Source of the DNA: Alteromonas sp. CI.11.F.A3
Lineage (GTDB): Bacteria > Pseudomonadota > Gammaproteobacteria > Enterobacterales > Alteromonadaceae
Reading direction: 5' to 3'
DNA: 64,000 nucleotides
Assembly: GCF_032925565.1 (NCBI RefSeq)
Contig: NZ_CP136708.1
Coordinates: 2,728,001 to 2,792,000, forward strand
Each line of letters opens with the position of its first letter. Position 1 is the stretch's first letter. Positions 17,530 through 27,400 of the stretch are shown here, piece after piece. Under the pieces are notes generated by a model. It was not told the origin of the DNA. It was given only the letters and a program-made list of their open reading frames with translations, and did not search any database. A program made the translations under genes and the position numbers.

Positions 17530-17551
17530 AAACCCAGCTTTTGCTGGGTTT
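17530..17551. terminator. Bidirectional terminator
   Basis: 9-bp stem AAACCCAGC / GCTGGGTTT (17530-17538 with 17543-17551, loop TTTT). On the minus strand it is followed by TTCTTTTATA, so it mainly serves the DUF1244 gene, and it can also end the modF-like transcript. Confidence 0.8.
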
Positions 17552-17556
17552 ATTAT

Positions 17557-17850
17557 TTATTTCTTTTGACGTGCTGCTAGTTTTTCTAGCTGTTCATCAC
17601 TGGCCGGTAATTGGTGGTTTTCTTTCCACTCGGAATACGGCATTTTGTACACGACTTCGCGTGCGGCATCATAATCGATGTCTTCACCCTGCTCTGCAGC
17701 GGCAGATGAATACCACTTAGCAAGACAGTTACGACAAAAATCGGCCAGAATCATCAGGTCGATATTTTGTGCATCTTTGTTCGCGTCTAAATGATCAACC
17801 AAACGGCGAAACACGGCGGCTTCTATTTCAGTTTGCGTTTGCGTTTCCAT
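17557..17850 (-). CDS. DUF1244 domain protein
   Basis: 97 residues. The DUF1244 core is plain: AAVFRRLVDHLDANKDAQNIDLMILADFCRNCLAKWY and YDAAREVVYKMPYSEWKENHQ. Cytosolic, mostly helical, two cysteines in CRNC. A ribosome site (AGGAGC) precedes the ATG. Function unknown; proteobacterial family. Confidence 0.92.
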   Translation of the reverse strand: METQTQTEIEAAVFRRLVDHLDANKDAQNIDLMILADFCRNCLAKWYSSAAAEQGEDIDYDAAREVVYKMPYSEWKENHQLPASDEQLEKLAARQKK

Positions 17851-17873
17851 GTTGCTCCTTTCTTTAAAAACAA

Positions 17874-17896
17874 AAAAGGGAGCTAAGCTCCCTTTT
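17874..17896. terminator. Terminator downstream of pnp
   Basis: Near-perfect palindrome AAAAGGGAG..CTCCCTTTT (17874-17884 with 17886-17896). On the minus strand the stem is followed by a T-run, so it ends pnp transcription 90 bases after the stop codon. Confidence 0.8.
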
Positions 17897-17983
17897 CTAA
17901 TTTTCTATATCTGTTTTAAATCTGCTTCTTGCTATGTTGCTTGAGCTAAAAACTAAGCCACAGCAAGGGAGCAAATAAAAACC

Positions 17984-20095
17984 TTACTCTGCGTCGTCAG
18001 ACTTAGGAGCAGGTTTTTCAAGTAACTCTTTAATGCTTAGACGTACGCGGTTTTGACGGTCAATTTCCATCACTTTCACGTCAATCATCGCACCTTCAGT
18101 AAGGTAGTCAGTTACTTTGTTAACACGCTCGTGAGCGATTTGAGAAATATGTACTAGGCCTTCTTTGCCTGGTAATACTTCAACAAACGCACCGAAATCT
18201 ACGATACGGGTAATCTTACCGTGGTAAGTTTTGCCCACTTCGATTTCAGCGGTAACTTGCTCAATCTTGCTGATAGCAATATCGGCTTTAGCACGCTCAG
18301 TTGCGAAGATTTTGATAGTACCATCGTCTTCAATTTCGATGTTGGTATCAGATTCTTCAGTAATTGAACGAATCATCGCGCCGCCTTTACCGATAACATC
18401 GCGGATCTTATCCTGATCGATTTTAACCGTGTAAATGCGTGGAGCGAATTCGCTAAGCTCTTCGCGGTGACCGCCAATAGCTTCGTCCATTACGTTAAGA
18501 ATATGCAAACGTGCTTCTTTTGCCTGTTTAAGGGCAATTTGCATGATTTCTTTAGTGATACCTTCAATTTTGATATCCATCTGCAATGCAGTGATACCGC
18601 CAGTAGTACCAGCAACTTTAAAGTCCATGTCACCAAGGTGATCTTCGTCACCAAGGATGTCTGAAAGTACAACGAAGTTTTCGTCGCTTTTCACTAGACC
18701 CATTGCAATACCAGCAACTGAAGCTTTAATTGGTACACCTGCATCCATAAGCGCAAGTGAAGTACCACATACAGAAGCCATTGAAGATGAACCGTTTGAT
18801 TCTGTAATTTCAGAAACAATACGTACTACGTACGGGAATTCTTCTTCGCTTGGCATTACAGCTTGAATACCACGCTTCGCCAAACGACCGTGACCAATTT
18901 CACGACGCTTAGGAGAACCAATCATACCGGTTTCACCAACACAGTATGGAGGGAAGTTATAATGAAGCATGAAGCGGCTGTCACGACGGCCTTGAAGCTC
19001 GTCAATCATCTGCGCATCACGTTCTGTACCTAAAGTAGCAGCTACGATTGCTTGCGTTTCACCACGAGTGAAAACAGCAGAACCGTGAGTACGTGGTAAA
19101 ATGCCCGTTGCAACGTCTAGTGCACGAATCATCTTAGGATCACGACCGTCGATGCGAGGCTCGCCAGCAAGGATGCGTGAACGAACTACGTCAGACTCAA
19201 GATCATGAAGAAGATTAGATACTTCTTTCTTATCTTGGGTTTCGTCTTCAGCAAGGATAGCATCACGCGCTTTTTCAGTAGCAGCAGTTACTGCATCTTT
19301 ACGAGCAAGCTTGTCAGAGATTTGGTAAGCAGCAACCATTTCAGCTTCAGCTAGTGCTTTCACTTTATCTTTAAGGGTTGTATTTTCTGCTTCTGGTTTC
19401 CAGTCCCACTTGTCGATACTAACGTTAGCAGCAAATTCTTTAACTGCTGTTACTACCGTTTGCAATTGTTCGTGACCGAACATTACTGCGCCAAGCATAA
19501 CGTCTTCAGAAAGCACATCGGCTTCTGATTCAACCATTAATACCGCGCCTTCAGTACCAGCAACAACTAAATCTAGATCGCTGTCAGCTTGCTCTTCAAC
19601 ACGGGTATTTAGAATGTATTCGCCGTCAGTGTAACCAACGCGCGCTGCACCAATTGGACCATTAAATGGAATACCAGAAATGGCAAGTGCTGCTGAAGTA
19701 CCAATCATAGAGATGATATCAGTTGGGATATCTGGGTTAGCAGACATTACCGTGATAACAACTTGTACTTCGTTTTTAAACCCTTCAGGGAATAATGGAC
19801 GGATTGGACGGTCAATCAAACGAGCTGTAAGGGTTTCACCTTCAGAAGGACGACCTTCACGCTTGAAGAAACCACCAGGGATTTTACCCGCAGCATATGT
19901 TTTTTCTTGATAGTTTACTGTTAATGGGAAGAAATCTTGATCTGCTTTCGCTTCTTTCTTACCCACAACCGTAACTAATACAGCGGTGTCATCCATACTT
20001 GCCATGACGGCTGCTGTGGCCTGACGAGCGATAACGCCCGTTTCTAGTGTTACAGTATGCTGTCCATACTGAAATGATTTAGTAATAGGAGTCAC
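17984..20095 (-). CDS. pnp: Polynucleotide phosphorylase
   Basis: A 703-residue 3'-5' exoribonuclease of the RNA degradosome, using phosphate. Two RNase PH domains (about 1-145 and 310-460), an inner helical domain, then a KH domain ([19 protein letters not shown] near 562) and an S1 domain ([28 protein letters not shown] near 625) are complete. GTG start with AAAGGA seven bases before. E. coli PNPase is 711. rpsO, which usually precedes pnp, is not upstream here. Confidence 0.97.
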   Translation of the reverse strand: MTPITKSFQYGQHTVTLETGVIARQATAAVMASMDDTAVLVTVVGKKEAKADQDFFPLTVNYQEKTYAAGKIPGGFFKREGRPSEGETLTARLIDRPIRPLFPEGFKNEVQVVITVMSANPDIPTDIISMIGTSAALAISGIPFNGPIGAARVGYTDGEYILNTRVEEQADSDLDLVVAGTEGAVLMVESEADVLSEDVMLGAVMFGHEQLQTVVTAVKEFAANVSIDKWDWKPEAENTTLKDKVKALAEAEMVAAYQISDKLARKDAVTAATEKARDAILAEDETQDKKEVSNLLHDLESDVVRSRILAGEPRIDGRDPKMIRALDVATGILPRTHGSAVFTRGETQAIVAATLGTERDAQMIDELQGRRDSRFMLHYNFPPYCVGETGMIGSPKRREIGHGRLAKRGIQAVMPSEEEFPYVVRIVSEITESNGSSSMASVCGTSLALMDAGVPIKASVAGIAMGLVKSDENFVVLSDILGDEDHLGDMDFKVAGTTGGITALQMDIKIEGITKEIMQIALKQAKEARLHILNVMDEAIGGHREELSEFAPRIYTVKIDQDKIRDVIGKGGAMIRSITEESDTNIEIEDDGTIKIFATERAKADIAISKIEQVTAEIEVGKTYHGKITRIVDFGAFVEVLPGKEGLVHISQIAHERVNKVTDYLTEGAMIDVKVMEIDRQNRVRLSIKELLEKPAPKSDDAE

Positions 20096-20431
20096 TATTT
20101 GTCCTTTAATTTCAATCTTATTTATCGCTTATAATCGCGGTGCATAGTATAGCGATGAACTAACGCTAATACCATTAACAAATTTTCTATTCGTAGAATT
20201 CGTTGCGGTTTGTAGCTATTTCGCACACATCACGTATTCACTGTGATTAACCCGCTACTCAATGTAGTTCACATTGGCCAAATAAGCGCACAAATACTCA
20301 CCGCTACGTAAATATCACCATATCCAGATGAAATTTGTATGAATACGCTCAAATTGTATGTATTTTCATCATAATGACATAAAACCTCGTATGCTATAAC
20401 TAAACCTACACGGTGCGCTAAGGGGAATGTA
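20096..20431. other. Divergent spacer between pnp and HNH gene
   Basis: 336 bases. No rpsO or other gene fits. It must contain the pnp promoter and leader (a TATACT-like -10 on the minus strand near 20140-20150) and the HNH promoter. No strong hairpin like the E. coli pnp autoregulation stem was found by eye. Confidence 0.4.
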
Positions 20432-20992
20432 ATGCTAGTACTTAGACTAAATAAAGCTGGCATGCCACAGGAATGGATCCATGTTGAGCAAGCTGCAAAA
20501 CTCTATTGTCAGGAAAAGGTATTATTCGAATTAGGCAGTGATGCTATTACGCTCAAAGGTGGCTGGGATCATGATGGCCATCAAAGTCAGTTAACCTTGT
20601 CGAGTATCATTGCTTGCGATGGCAAGGTAACGGATTTAAGTGGCAAGATAGCATTAACCAATCGGTATCTGTTTAGGCGTGATAATTATTTGTGCCTTTA
20701 CTGCGGCCAACGCTTCTCACCAAGCCTGTTAACCCGTGATCATATTATTCCACGCTCACGGGGTGGCAAAGATAGTTGGACTAACGTGGCGACGTCTTGT
20801 CAGCGCTGTAACCATGCAAAAGCGGCCAAAACCCCAGAAGAAGCTGGAATGCCTTTGCTTGCTGTACCCTTCAGGCCAAACGTTTATGAAAGGTTCTATT
20901 TGGTTAACCGTCGAATACTGGCCGATCAAATGGAATTTTTAAAAGGCCACTTCACCGATAAACGAGATTGGCACTTAAACGGTTTCCCCTAG
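20432..20992 (+). CDS. HNH endonuclease
   Basis: 186 residues. C-terminal HNH nuclease domain: CLYCGQRF, then DHIIPRSRGGKDSWTNVATSCQRCNHAKAAKTP (DH, N and H of the catalytic motif, with two CxxC zinc pairs). The N-terminal ~75 residues look like a separate small beta-rich unit. Strong ribosome site (AAGGGGA, 20420-20426). This single-gene family (conserved in marine gammaproteobacteria) has no known target. Its end overlaps the tail of the MscS gene on the other strand by 18 bases. Confidence 0.9.
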   Translation: MLVLRLNKAGMPQEWIHVEQAAKLYCQEKVLFELGSDAITLKGGWDHDGHQSQLTLSSIIACDGKVTDLSGKIALTNRYLFRRDNYLCLYCGQRFSPSLLTRDHIIPRSRGGKDSWTNVATSCQRCNHAKAAKTPEEAGMPLLAVPFRPNVYERFYLVNRRILADQMEFLKGHFTDKRDWHLNGFP

Positions 20993-21880
20993 CGATTGAG
21001 AGCTAGACGAAGTATTCGGCGGGCAAGCAGATTTTTCTAATGCCTCAAACCACAGGCTTAACCAGTCTGAACACATTTTGTGTTCAAGTTCGTGTGCCTC
21101 AGCTGTCGGGCAAAACAAACTGACTTTTACAACGACTTTAGCCAGTTCATTGGTTTTAATTTCAACCTCAGGGTCAATTTGAATAAAATCTTGTTCTAAA
21201 TGACGCTCAATAAGGCCTTTGTAGCGCTCTGCTACATCACGAAAGTATTCACAGTGAGCATGGGCACTGGCTCTAAATGCCGGTAGTAGGCTGTAGGCAT
21301 TTACGGTAGGTTCATTAACAATGTTAAACGAGTGCAATTTATAACGGCGTAAGAAGTTTAAATTACGCACTGTCTGGGTAACTAATTGGCTGTTAGGAAC
21401 ATATACGTGCTTACCCGTATAGTTAAACGTTTCAGGGTCAACCTCTAACAAGGCGGTTTTCGCCCAATCCATTTCCACCACTTCACCGATTACGTTATTC
21501 ATTTGGATCCAATCCCCTACCCTAAATGGCCGTGCCCCTAGGTAGTAAATGAAGCCCATAAAACATTGAATGAATTCGCGGGTAGCTAACACAATGGCTA
21601 CCATGAAAGCGGCAATTGAAATGGCAAGATTTTGAATTTCAGACGACCACACCATCATCAGCAATACAATAATAAATGCATTGCCTAACTGCTCCAAAAT
21701 ATTAATTTGGTTACGTCGGTCTTCCCCTTTGCGAGAACTACGGCGCTTAATTAATCTAAGGGTGCCCTTTTTAAAGAAGTGCAGCAATACCACTAAAACG
21801 AGCGAGGCCAATAGCTTGTAGTCCAACACAAATTCAACAAAATTTTGCCACATTTGCGTAGGGTCAATCACTATTTCCAT
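20975..21880 (-). CDS. Small-conductance mechanosensitive channel (MscS family)
   Basis: 301 residues. Three hydrophobic N-terminal helices, the last being AFMVAIVLATREFIQCFMGFIYYLGARPFRVGDWIQM, the MscS pore-lining helix and beta-domain entry, then VVEMDWAKTALLEVDPETFNYTGKHVYVPNSQLV and a mixed alpha-beta C-terminus. It opens under membrane tension to release solutes at low osmolarity. The C-terminal tail after 280 is Ser-rich. Convergent with the HNH gene. Confidence 0.88.
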   Translation of the reverse strand: MEIVIDPTQMWQNFVEFVLDYKLLASLVLVVLLHFFKKGTLRLIKRRSSRKGEDRRNQINILEQLGNAFIIVLLMMVWSSEIQNLAISIAAFMVAIVLATREFIQCFMGFIYYLGARPFRVGDWIQMNNVIGEVVEMDWAKTALLEVDPETFNYTGKHVYVPNSQLVTQTVRNLNFLRRYKLHSFNIVNEPTVNAYSLLPAFRASAHAHCEYFRDVAERYKGLIERHLEQDFIQIDPEVEIKTNELAKVVVKVSLFCPTAEAHELEHKMCSDWLSLWFEALEKSACPPNTSSSSQSLGETV

Positions 21881-21919
21881 TTAAATGCTCCAGATAACCG
21901 TTTGATAGAAAATAAAAAA

Positions 21920-21937
21920 GCGCTGAAAATTCAGCGC
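21920..21937 (-). terminator. Terminator between proA and the MscS gene
   Basis: 8-bp stem GCGCTGAA / TTCAGCGC (21920-21927 with 21930-21937). On the minus strand it runs into TTTTTTATTTT. It ends the putP-proB-proA operon just before the MscS start. Confidence 0.85.
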
Positions 21938-22053
21938 CTTTATTATGAAGCATGGTAATGATGGGCACAATGCCGACCAGTGGGATTATTATCATCTAAC
22001 GGCCAACATTTTACGCACCTCATAGGATATTACTTCCTATATTGTGTCGTCGC

Positions 22054-23301
22054 TTATTCGCGTATTTGACCTACGCCATTCACAAGGTACTTTTCAGAGG
22101 TTAGTGACTCTAACCCCATTGGCCCATAAGCATGAAGTTTCGTGGTCGCGATACCAATTTCAGCACCTAAACCAAGTTGGCTACCATCAGAGAAACGTGA
22201 AGATGCATTCACCATCACTACACTGGCATCTACGGCACGCTGGAATTTCTTCGCGCTATCTTCGTTTTCTGTACAGATAACTTCAGTATGGTTACTACCA
22301 AAATCGGCAATATGAGAAATAGCACCAGCAAAGTCATCTACTACACGAATAGCAATTTCTAAACCTAAATACTCTTCGCCGTAAGCGTCTTCGCTAATAA
22401 CATCTGCGTTGTTAAAGTACTGAGCGCCTTTTTCATTCACATGCACTGTTACCTTGTGTTGCTCAAACGCTTCTGCAACACGAGGTAGGAAGTCGCCCGC
22501 AACAGCTTGATGCACCACTAAGCCTTCAAGCGCATTACATACGCCGGTACGTTGGGTTTTACCATTAAGCAGAATAGCCAATGCTTTGTCTAAATCAGCA
22601 TCTTTATCTACATATAAATGGCACACACCTTTAAAATGCTGAATAACAGGCACTTTAGAGTGTTCGGTCACGTAGTTAATCAGCCCTTCACCGCCACGTG
22701 GAATAATAACGTCAATGTAGTCACGTTGTTCCATAAGCTCTTGCATAAGGGCACGGTCTGGGTTTGGCACTACCGTAACAAGTGCTCTTGGCAAATTGTG
22801 CTTTTCAAGCACGTCTTGCATTAGCCCAGCGATGGCTAAACTGGTGTCTAGTGCTTCTTTACCGCCACGCAGAATAACACCGTTACCTGATTTGAAACAC
22901 AATGCGCCGGCATCAGCAGTCACATTAGGGCGTGCTTCATAAATCATGCACACAACGCCCAATGGAATACGCATCTTTTTAATTTCGATACCGTTTGGAC
23001 GGGTGCCAATCACGCGCTCACGACCAACAGGATCGTCAAGGCTAATAATAACCTCAATGCCTTCAGCCATAGATTCTATGCGAGCATCGTCTAGAATCAA
23101 ACGGTCAATCATAGCGTCATCTAAGTTGTTTTCCTTAGCGCGCGCCACTTCTTTTTCGTTAACCGCTTTAATGGTGTCTTTATTTCCACGGATAGCTGCA
23201 GCCATGTCTTTCAACACCGCATTTTTCTCAGCTTCATCTAAGATGGCAAGTGTTTGTGCTGCTTGTTTCGCTTGTTTTGCTAATTCTGTAATAATGCTCA
23301 T
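22054..23301 (-). CDS. proA: Gamma-glutamyl phosphate reductase
   Basis: 415 residues, an aldehyde-dehydrogenase-fold enzyme that reduces gamma-glutamyl phosphate with NADPH in proline synthesis. The catalytic cysteine is in QRTGVCNALEGLVVH and the nucleotide region in GVILRGGKEALDTS. Its ATG overlaps the proB stop by 4 bases (ATGA), so both enzymes are translationally coupled, which suits the labile intermediate. Confidence 0.97.
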   Translation of the reverse strand: MSIITELAKQAKQAAQTLAILDEAEKNAVLKDMAAAIRGNKDTIKAVNEKEVARAKENNLDDAMIDRLILDDARIESMAEGIEVIISLDDPVGRERVIGTRPNGIEIKKMRIPLGVVCMIYEARPNVTADAGALCFKSGNGVILRGGKEALDTSLAIAGLMQDVLEKHNLPRALVTVVPNPDRALMQELMEQRDYIDVIIPRGGEGLINYVTEHSKVPVIQHFKGVCHLYVDKDADLDKALAILLNGKTQRTGVCNALEGLVVHQAVAGDFLPRVAEAFEQHKVTVHVNEKGAQYFNNADVISEDAYGEEYLGLEIAIRVVDDFAGAISHIADFGSNHTEVICTENEDSAKKFQRAVDASVVMVNASSRFSDGSQLGLGAEIGIATTKLHAYGPMGLESLTSEKYLVNGVGQIRE

Positions 23302-24407
23302 TCTTTCTCCAAATTTGCTACATGCTGATCAGAAATAATAGGGCCAGTCTTATCTTCAAATTCACTGGCGAAGTCATCGTTTTCCTGATTCGCGATAAAA
23401 TTCAGTAAACAGCTACTGTAGTTTGATTTCGCTTTCACGAGCTTAGTTCCGTCAGCTTTTCTTACCAAAATGGTATCGCCTACTGAGAACTCGCCTTTTA
23501 CATCAACTATTTCGCTGCTAGTCAGTTGTTCACTGTCGTTTTCCAGTGAAGAATCAAAATCTCCCTCAACTATCACTTCGCCCTGCGCGTTCGAGGTGTG
23601 GCGCATCCAATGCACGTTTTCTAGCATTGGTTTGTCGTAAGGGCTAAAGTGCGTGCCTGGGTTTTTACCCGCAAGCAACATATTAAATGACAGCTCGGTA
23701 AAGCCGTTAATAATATATGTATCTATTCCATGCGAAACTGCTTTTTCAGCCGCTTCAATTTTTGTACGCATACCACCGGTGCCAACACCGCCTTCTGCTG
23801 CACCACCAGCCATGGCATAAATGCTGGCGTCTATGGTATCTACTCGTTTGAGCAACTCAGCATCATCGTGATCATGAGGGTTTTTATTATATAAACCATC
23901 AATGTCCGAACAGATAATAAGTGCATCTGCGTCAGCGGCTGCTGCCACCATAGCGGATAAGTTATCGTTATCGCCTACTTTTAGCTTGTCGGTGGTTACC
24001 GTATCGTTTTCGTTAACGATAGGCAGCACATTATGCTCAAGCAAACTAAAAATAGTTTCACGAATACTAACGTAGCGCTCTCTATCACGCAGGTCAGCAT
24101 GGGTTAACAGCATTTGCGCTGATGGGAAGTCGAACAACCTATCCCAGGTCGCAATCATTTCTGTTTGCCCTGCTGCAGCCATTGCTTTTTTCACAGCAAT
24201 GTTCGATTTTTCATGGTCAGGGAACAAGTGTGCCCCAGCGGCGACTGAACCTGAAGACACTAACACTACCTGTGTTCCATTTGCCCGACAACGCACGATG
24301 AACTGGGCAATACTTAGCAAATAGTGGCTGCTGCACCCTTGCTTGTTCGGCGAGATTAGTGCACTGCCTACTTTAATGACCACGCGTTTCCAATTGGGAT
24401 GACTCAT
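23298..24407 (-). CDS. proB: Glutamate 5-kinase
   Basis: 369 residues. Phosphorylates glutamate, the committed step of proline synthesis. Amino-acid kinase domain at 1-260 (VVIKVGSALI, SSGSVAAG, NENDTVTTDKLKVGDNDNLSAMVAAAADADALIICSDIDGLY, GVGTGGMRTKIEAA) and a C-terminal PUA domain from about 275. Full length compared with E. coli ProB (367). The cluster putP-proB-proA is tight: 15 bases separate putP and proB. Confidence 0.97.
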   Translation of the reverse strand: MSHPNWKRVVIKVGSALISPNKQGCSSHYLLSIAQFIVRCRANGTQVVLVSSGSVAAGAHLFPDHEKSNIAVKKAMAAAGQTEMIATWDRLFDFPSAQMLLTHADLRDRERYVSIRETIFSLLEHNVLPIVNENDTVTTDKLKVGDNDNLSAMVAAAADADALIICSDIDGLYNKNPHDHDDAELLKRVDTIDASIYAMAGGAAEGGVGTGGMRTKIEAAEKAVSHGIDTYIINGFTELSFNMLLAGKNPGTHFSPYDKPMLENVHWMRHTSNAQGEVIVEGDFDSSLENDSEQLTSSEIVDVKGEFSVGDTILVRKADGTKLVKAKSNYSSCLLNFIANQENDDFASEFEDKTGPIISDQHVANLEKE

Positions 24408-24422
24408 AATATTTCATTCACC

Positions 24423-25922
24423 TTAAGATTGTTGATCTGCTAATTGCTGGTTAGTTGCTCTAAATAAGCGCTGAACATTTTCAGACGGCGCAGCACCTGC
24501 GCGCGATACCAACCAAAGGGTTGCGGTACTTACCGCAAAACCAGGAATAATTTCATAAATAACACTGCTTAACGTTTTACCGTCAGCCAATACGGGTGCG
24601 TATATCCAAAACAGGACAGTTACTGCACCACTGATAATGCCGGCCAATGCCGCGTTTTGTGTTAAATCCTTTTTGTACAGGCTAAACAGTACCAATGGGC
24701 CAAATGCGGCACCAAAACCAGCCCACGCATTGCTCACTAACGAAAGAATGGAGTTCGATGAATCCATTGCCAATAGCAAGGCCACAACGGCTACGCCCGC
24801 TACGCCAACTCTCCCGATGGTCACTGTTTCTTTTTCGCTAATGTCTTTTTTCGCTACAACACGGTAAATGTCTTCGGTTAGCGAGCTAGCCGATACTAAC
24901 AATTGAGACGAAATAGTACTCATGATGGCAGCTAAAATAGCAGCCATTAAAAAGCCACTAATGAGAGGATGAAATAGCAACTGAGAAAAAACGATGAAAA
25001 TAGTCTCAGCGTCGTCTACTCTCAAATTGAATTGATTTGCATACGCTATTCCCACAAAACCTGTTGCTAATGCTCCAAGTATAGTAACTAGCATCCAAGA
25101 CATACCAATATTTCGTGCGGTACTTACCGATTTAACATCTCGAATTGCCATAAAGCGCACAATGATGTGAGGCTGACCGAAATAGCCAAGTCCCCACCCA
25201 AGACTTGAAAGCAATCCCACGAGCGTGAGAGCGCCCCATGAATCAGAAAAATTCGGTACTGATTCATACGCGGCAGCCGTCATTTGGTTTACACCATCGA
25301 ACTCGGTAAAGGCCACAACCGGCACAAGTACAAGGGCAATAAACATAATACAACCTTGCACGAAATCGGTAAGACTAACCGCTAAGAACCCACCCAATAA
25401 GGTATACGAAACAACAACGCCCAATGTGATAAAAAGCCCAAGCTGATAATCAACTGAGAACGCACTTTCAAAAAGCTTTCCGCCTGCCACGAGCCCTGCA
25501 GAAGTATATAAAGTAAAGAATAAGACAATGATGACAGCTGAAACGATGCGTACGTTTGCTTTAGGGTTGTCGAAGCGCTTTGCGAAGAACTCCGGCACGG
25601 TTAACGAATCATCGGCAACTTCGGTGTAAACACGAAGTTTGGGAGCAACCAATATATAGTTTGCTAATGCCCCTGCGACAAGACCAATAGCAATATAAAC
25701 TGCGTCGAACCCGGTTAAGAACATTGCCCCTGGCAATCCCATTAACATCCAACCTGACATATCGGAAGCGCCGGCAGATAACGCGGTAACTTGGGGACTA
25801 ACCTTTCTACCACCTAGAATGTAACCTGAAATGTCACTAGTAGATTGACGATATGCAAAAAGACCTATACCTAACATCGCTAGAAAATAGATTGCCAGCG
25901 ATATATAACTTTCAATTGGCAT
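24423..25922 (-). CDS. putP: Sodium/proline symporter PutP
   Basis: A 499-residue SSS-family transporter with about 13 hydrophobic helices. PutP marks are present: SAGASDMSGWMLMGLPGAMFLTG, DSLTVPEFFAKRF, GLGYFGQPHIIVRFMA and the sodium-site region ILAAIMSTISSQLLVSASSLTEDIYR. It imports proline with Na+. It is usually next to putA for catabolism; here it is the first gene of a biosynthetic proB-proA operon, so it more likely serves osmoprotective proline supply. Confidence 0.95.
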   Translation of the reverse strand: MPIESYISLAIYFLAMLGIGLFAYRQSTSDISGYILGGRKVSPQVTALSAGASDMSGWMLMGLPGAMFLTGFDAVYIAIGLVAGALANYILVAPKLRVYTEVADDSLTVPEFFAKRFDNPKANVRIVSAVIIVLFFTLYTSAGLVAGGKLFESAFSVDYQLGLFITLGVVVSYTLLGGFLAVSLTDFVQGCIMFIALVLVPVVAFTEFDGVNQMTAAAYESVPNFSDSWGALTLVGLLSSLGWGLGYFGQPHIIVRFMAIRDVKSVSTARNIGMSWMLVTILGALATGFVGIAYANQFNLRVDDAETIFIVFSQLLFHPLISGFLMAAILAAIMSTISSQLLVSASSLTEDIYRVVAKKDISEKETVTIGRVGVAGVAVVALLLAMDSSNSILSLVSNAWAGFGAAFGPLVLFSLYKKDLTQNAALAGIISGAVTVLFWIYAPVLADGKTLSSVIYEIIPGFAVSTATLWLVSRAGAAPSENVQRLFRATNQQLADQQS

Positions 25923-26365
25923 AATGTGAGATTGCTCTCCTATGTTAGTTAAAATTACATCGTTCAGATGCTAGAAGGACAAAATATTCCCTCGAAGTGC
26001 TATACAAAATTTAAAACCTAAATAACACGCATCATTTGTTTCCGACTTTAGCCTTATGCCAAAATCAGAATCAAACATTTAAATTGAACAATAATGATTA
26101 GAGCTCTAATTATATAAGTATCATCGGTAAGATTTCAAGTTTAAATAGTAGCCAATTTACTATGAAGTCTATTTGCTATGTGAATATAGCCTTAAAGGTT
26201 TCACACGCATTAACGAGCTTTAATATCCACACATTATATTGATTACAATGAGATTTTATACAGATAAACCAGTTCGTGAAACGCAGCAATTTATGCCGTA
26301 ACTCGCTTAACTATTACACTATTAGTATCAATAGAAGCATTTAATATTAAAAGTTAATCTAGTTG
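25923..26365. other. Spacer between putP and the topoisomerase gene
   Basis: 443 AT-rich bases. No gene, strong hairpin or repeat is seen. The putP promoter should lie in its left part, since both neighbours are read leftward. Confidence 0.4.
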
Positions 26366-27400
26366 TCACTCAGATGAAATGATCGACAACAAAAGCTTTT
26401 CAGTGCTTAAATCTCGCTCAACGGGGTCGCAAAGTTGCTCGTTGCCCTGCTGGAGTGTCTTCAACAAGTTTTCGAACGTATTTTTCTCGTCAAACACAGA
26501 ATATAACTTCGGGTGAATGTAATACTGCCTACAAACAGAAGGCGTATTGCCTAGCATTTTTGACACATGTAAGCTAAGTGCGTTCGGCCATTTTCGGTTA
26601 CGCCCTTCTCGCAAGTACCTATCTACGTCTGGGAAGCTTTGAAGTGCAAATCGACTGGCTGCCCAGGTTCGAAAATCTTTGCAGCTAAAATTGTCGCCTA
26701 AATGCTCGTGAATAAATGCATTTACATCTTCACTATGAATATCACACCACGAGCCATCGGCTAACTGATATCGAAATAAGCTGTAACCTTGAAGCTGAGT
26801 GCATTCACACACTAAGGAGGCTAATAAGGGATCGTCTATCGTAATAGTGCGTCGCTTACTGTGTTTACCAGAATATTCAAGAGACACCTTTTCTACCGTT
26901 GCTTCTTGAACATGTTTACGGCGAAGCGTGGTTAAGCCGTAGGTGTTATTTTCTTTACTGTACTGCGGGTTGCCTATTCTTACGCCGGTATAATCCAATA
27001 ACAGGCATACCAAGGCTGATGCCCGCTCTATTGTCCACTGCTCGCCATTGACGAGTGTTCTGCAATATTCTCGAAACTCAGGTACTTTCTGACCGAACAC
27101 CGTCAAACGTTTGAATTTTTCCGCCTGTTGCTGTTTATGCCAATCAGGATGATAAAGGTATTGTTTTCGCCCCTTAGTATCCAAGCCAATAGCTTGAATA
27201 CTTGCTTTAGGGTCGCGACTAATGGTGACACTTTTCCAGTTAGGAGGAATGGCAAGTGATTTGATTCTGCGCAGCACACGCTGACCAGCTACCTTTCGAC
27301 CGCTGGTATAACGATAATAAGCACCTTTGCCGCAAGGAATGCGCTTAATTGTGAGGTGTGGATGAGGCATACCCCCATCGACGACTTGCCCTATAGTCAC
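26366..27400 (-). CDS. DNA topoisomerase IB (poxvirus-like)
   Basis: 344 residues. All catalytic residues of the type IB family are visible: Arg141 (YTGVRIGN), Lys179 (SGKHSKRR), Arg244 (KDFRTWAASR) and the nucleophile Tyr294 in GNTPSVCRQYYIHP. It relaxes supercoils by a 3'-phosphotyrosine step without ATP. The N-terminal domain (17-110) is the usual clamp part. GTG start with AAGGAG five bases before. Flanked by long empty spacers, and presumably a single-gene unit acquired laterally in the family's history. Confidence 0.93.
   Translation of the reverse strand: MTIGQVVDGGMPHPHLTIKRIPCGKGAYYRYTSGRKVAGQRVLRRIKSLAIPPNWKSVTISRDPKASIQAIGLDTKGRKQYLYHPDWHKQQQAEKFKRLTVFGQKVPEFREYCRTLVNGEQWTIERASALVCLLLDYTGVRIGNPQYSKENNTYGLTTLRRKHVQEATVEKVSLEYSGKHSKRRTITIDDPLLASLVCECTQLQGYSLFRYQLADGSWCDIHSEDVNAFIHEHLGDNFSCKDFRTWAASRFALQSFPDVDRYLREGRNRKWPNALSLHVSKMLGNTPSVCRQYYIHPKLYSVFDEKNTFENLLKTLQQGNEQLCDPVERDLSTEKLLLSIISSE

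Noticed and set aside
20432..21880. HNH gene and MscS gene as a restriction-type defence unit
   Set aside because: They are convergent, belong to unrelated families, and no methyltransferase is near.
22946..23338. 130-residue plus-strand frame
   Set aside because: Opposite proA; composition reflects the complement of real codons.
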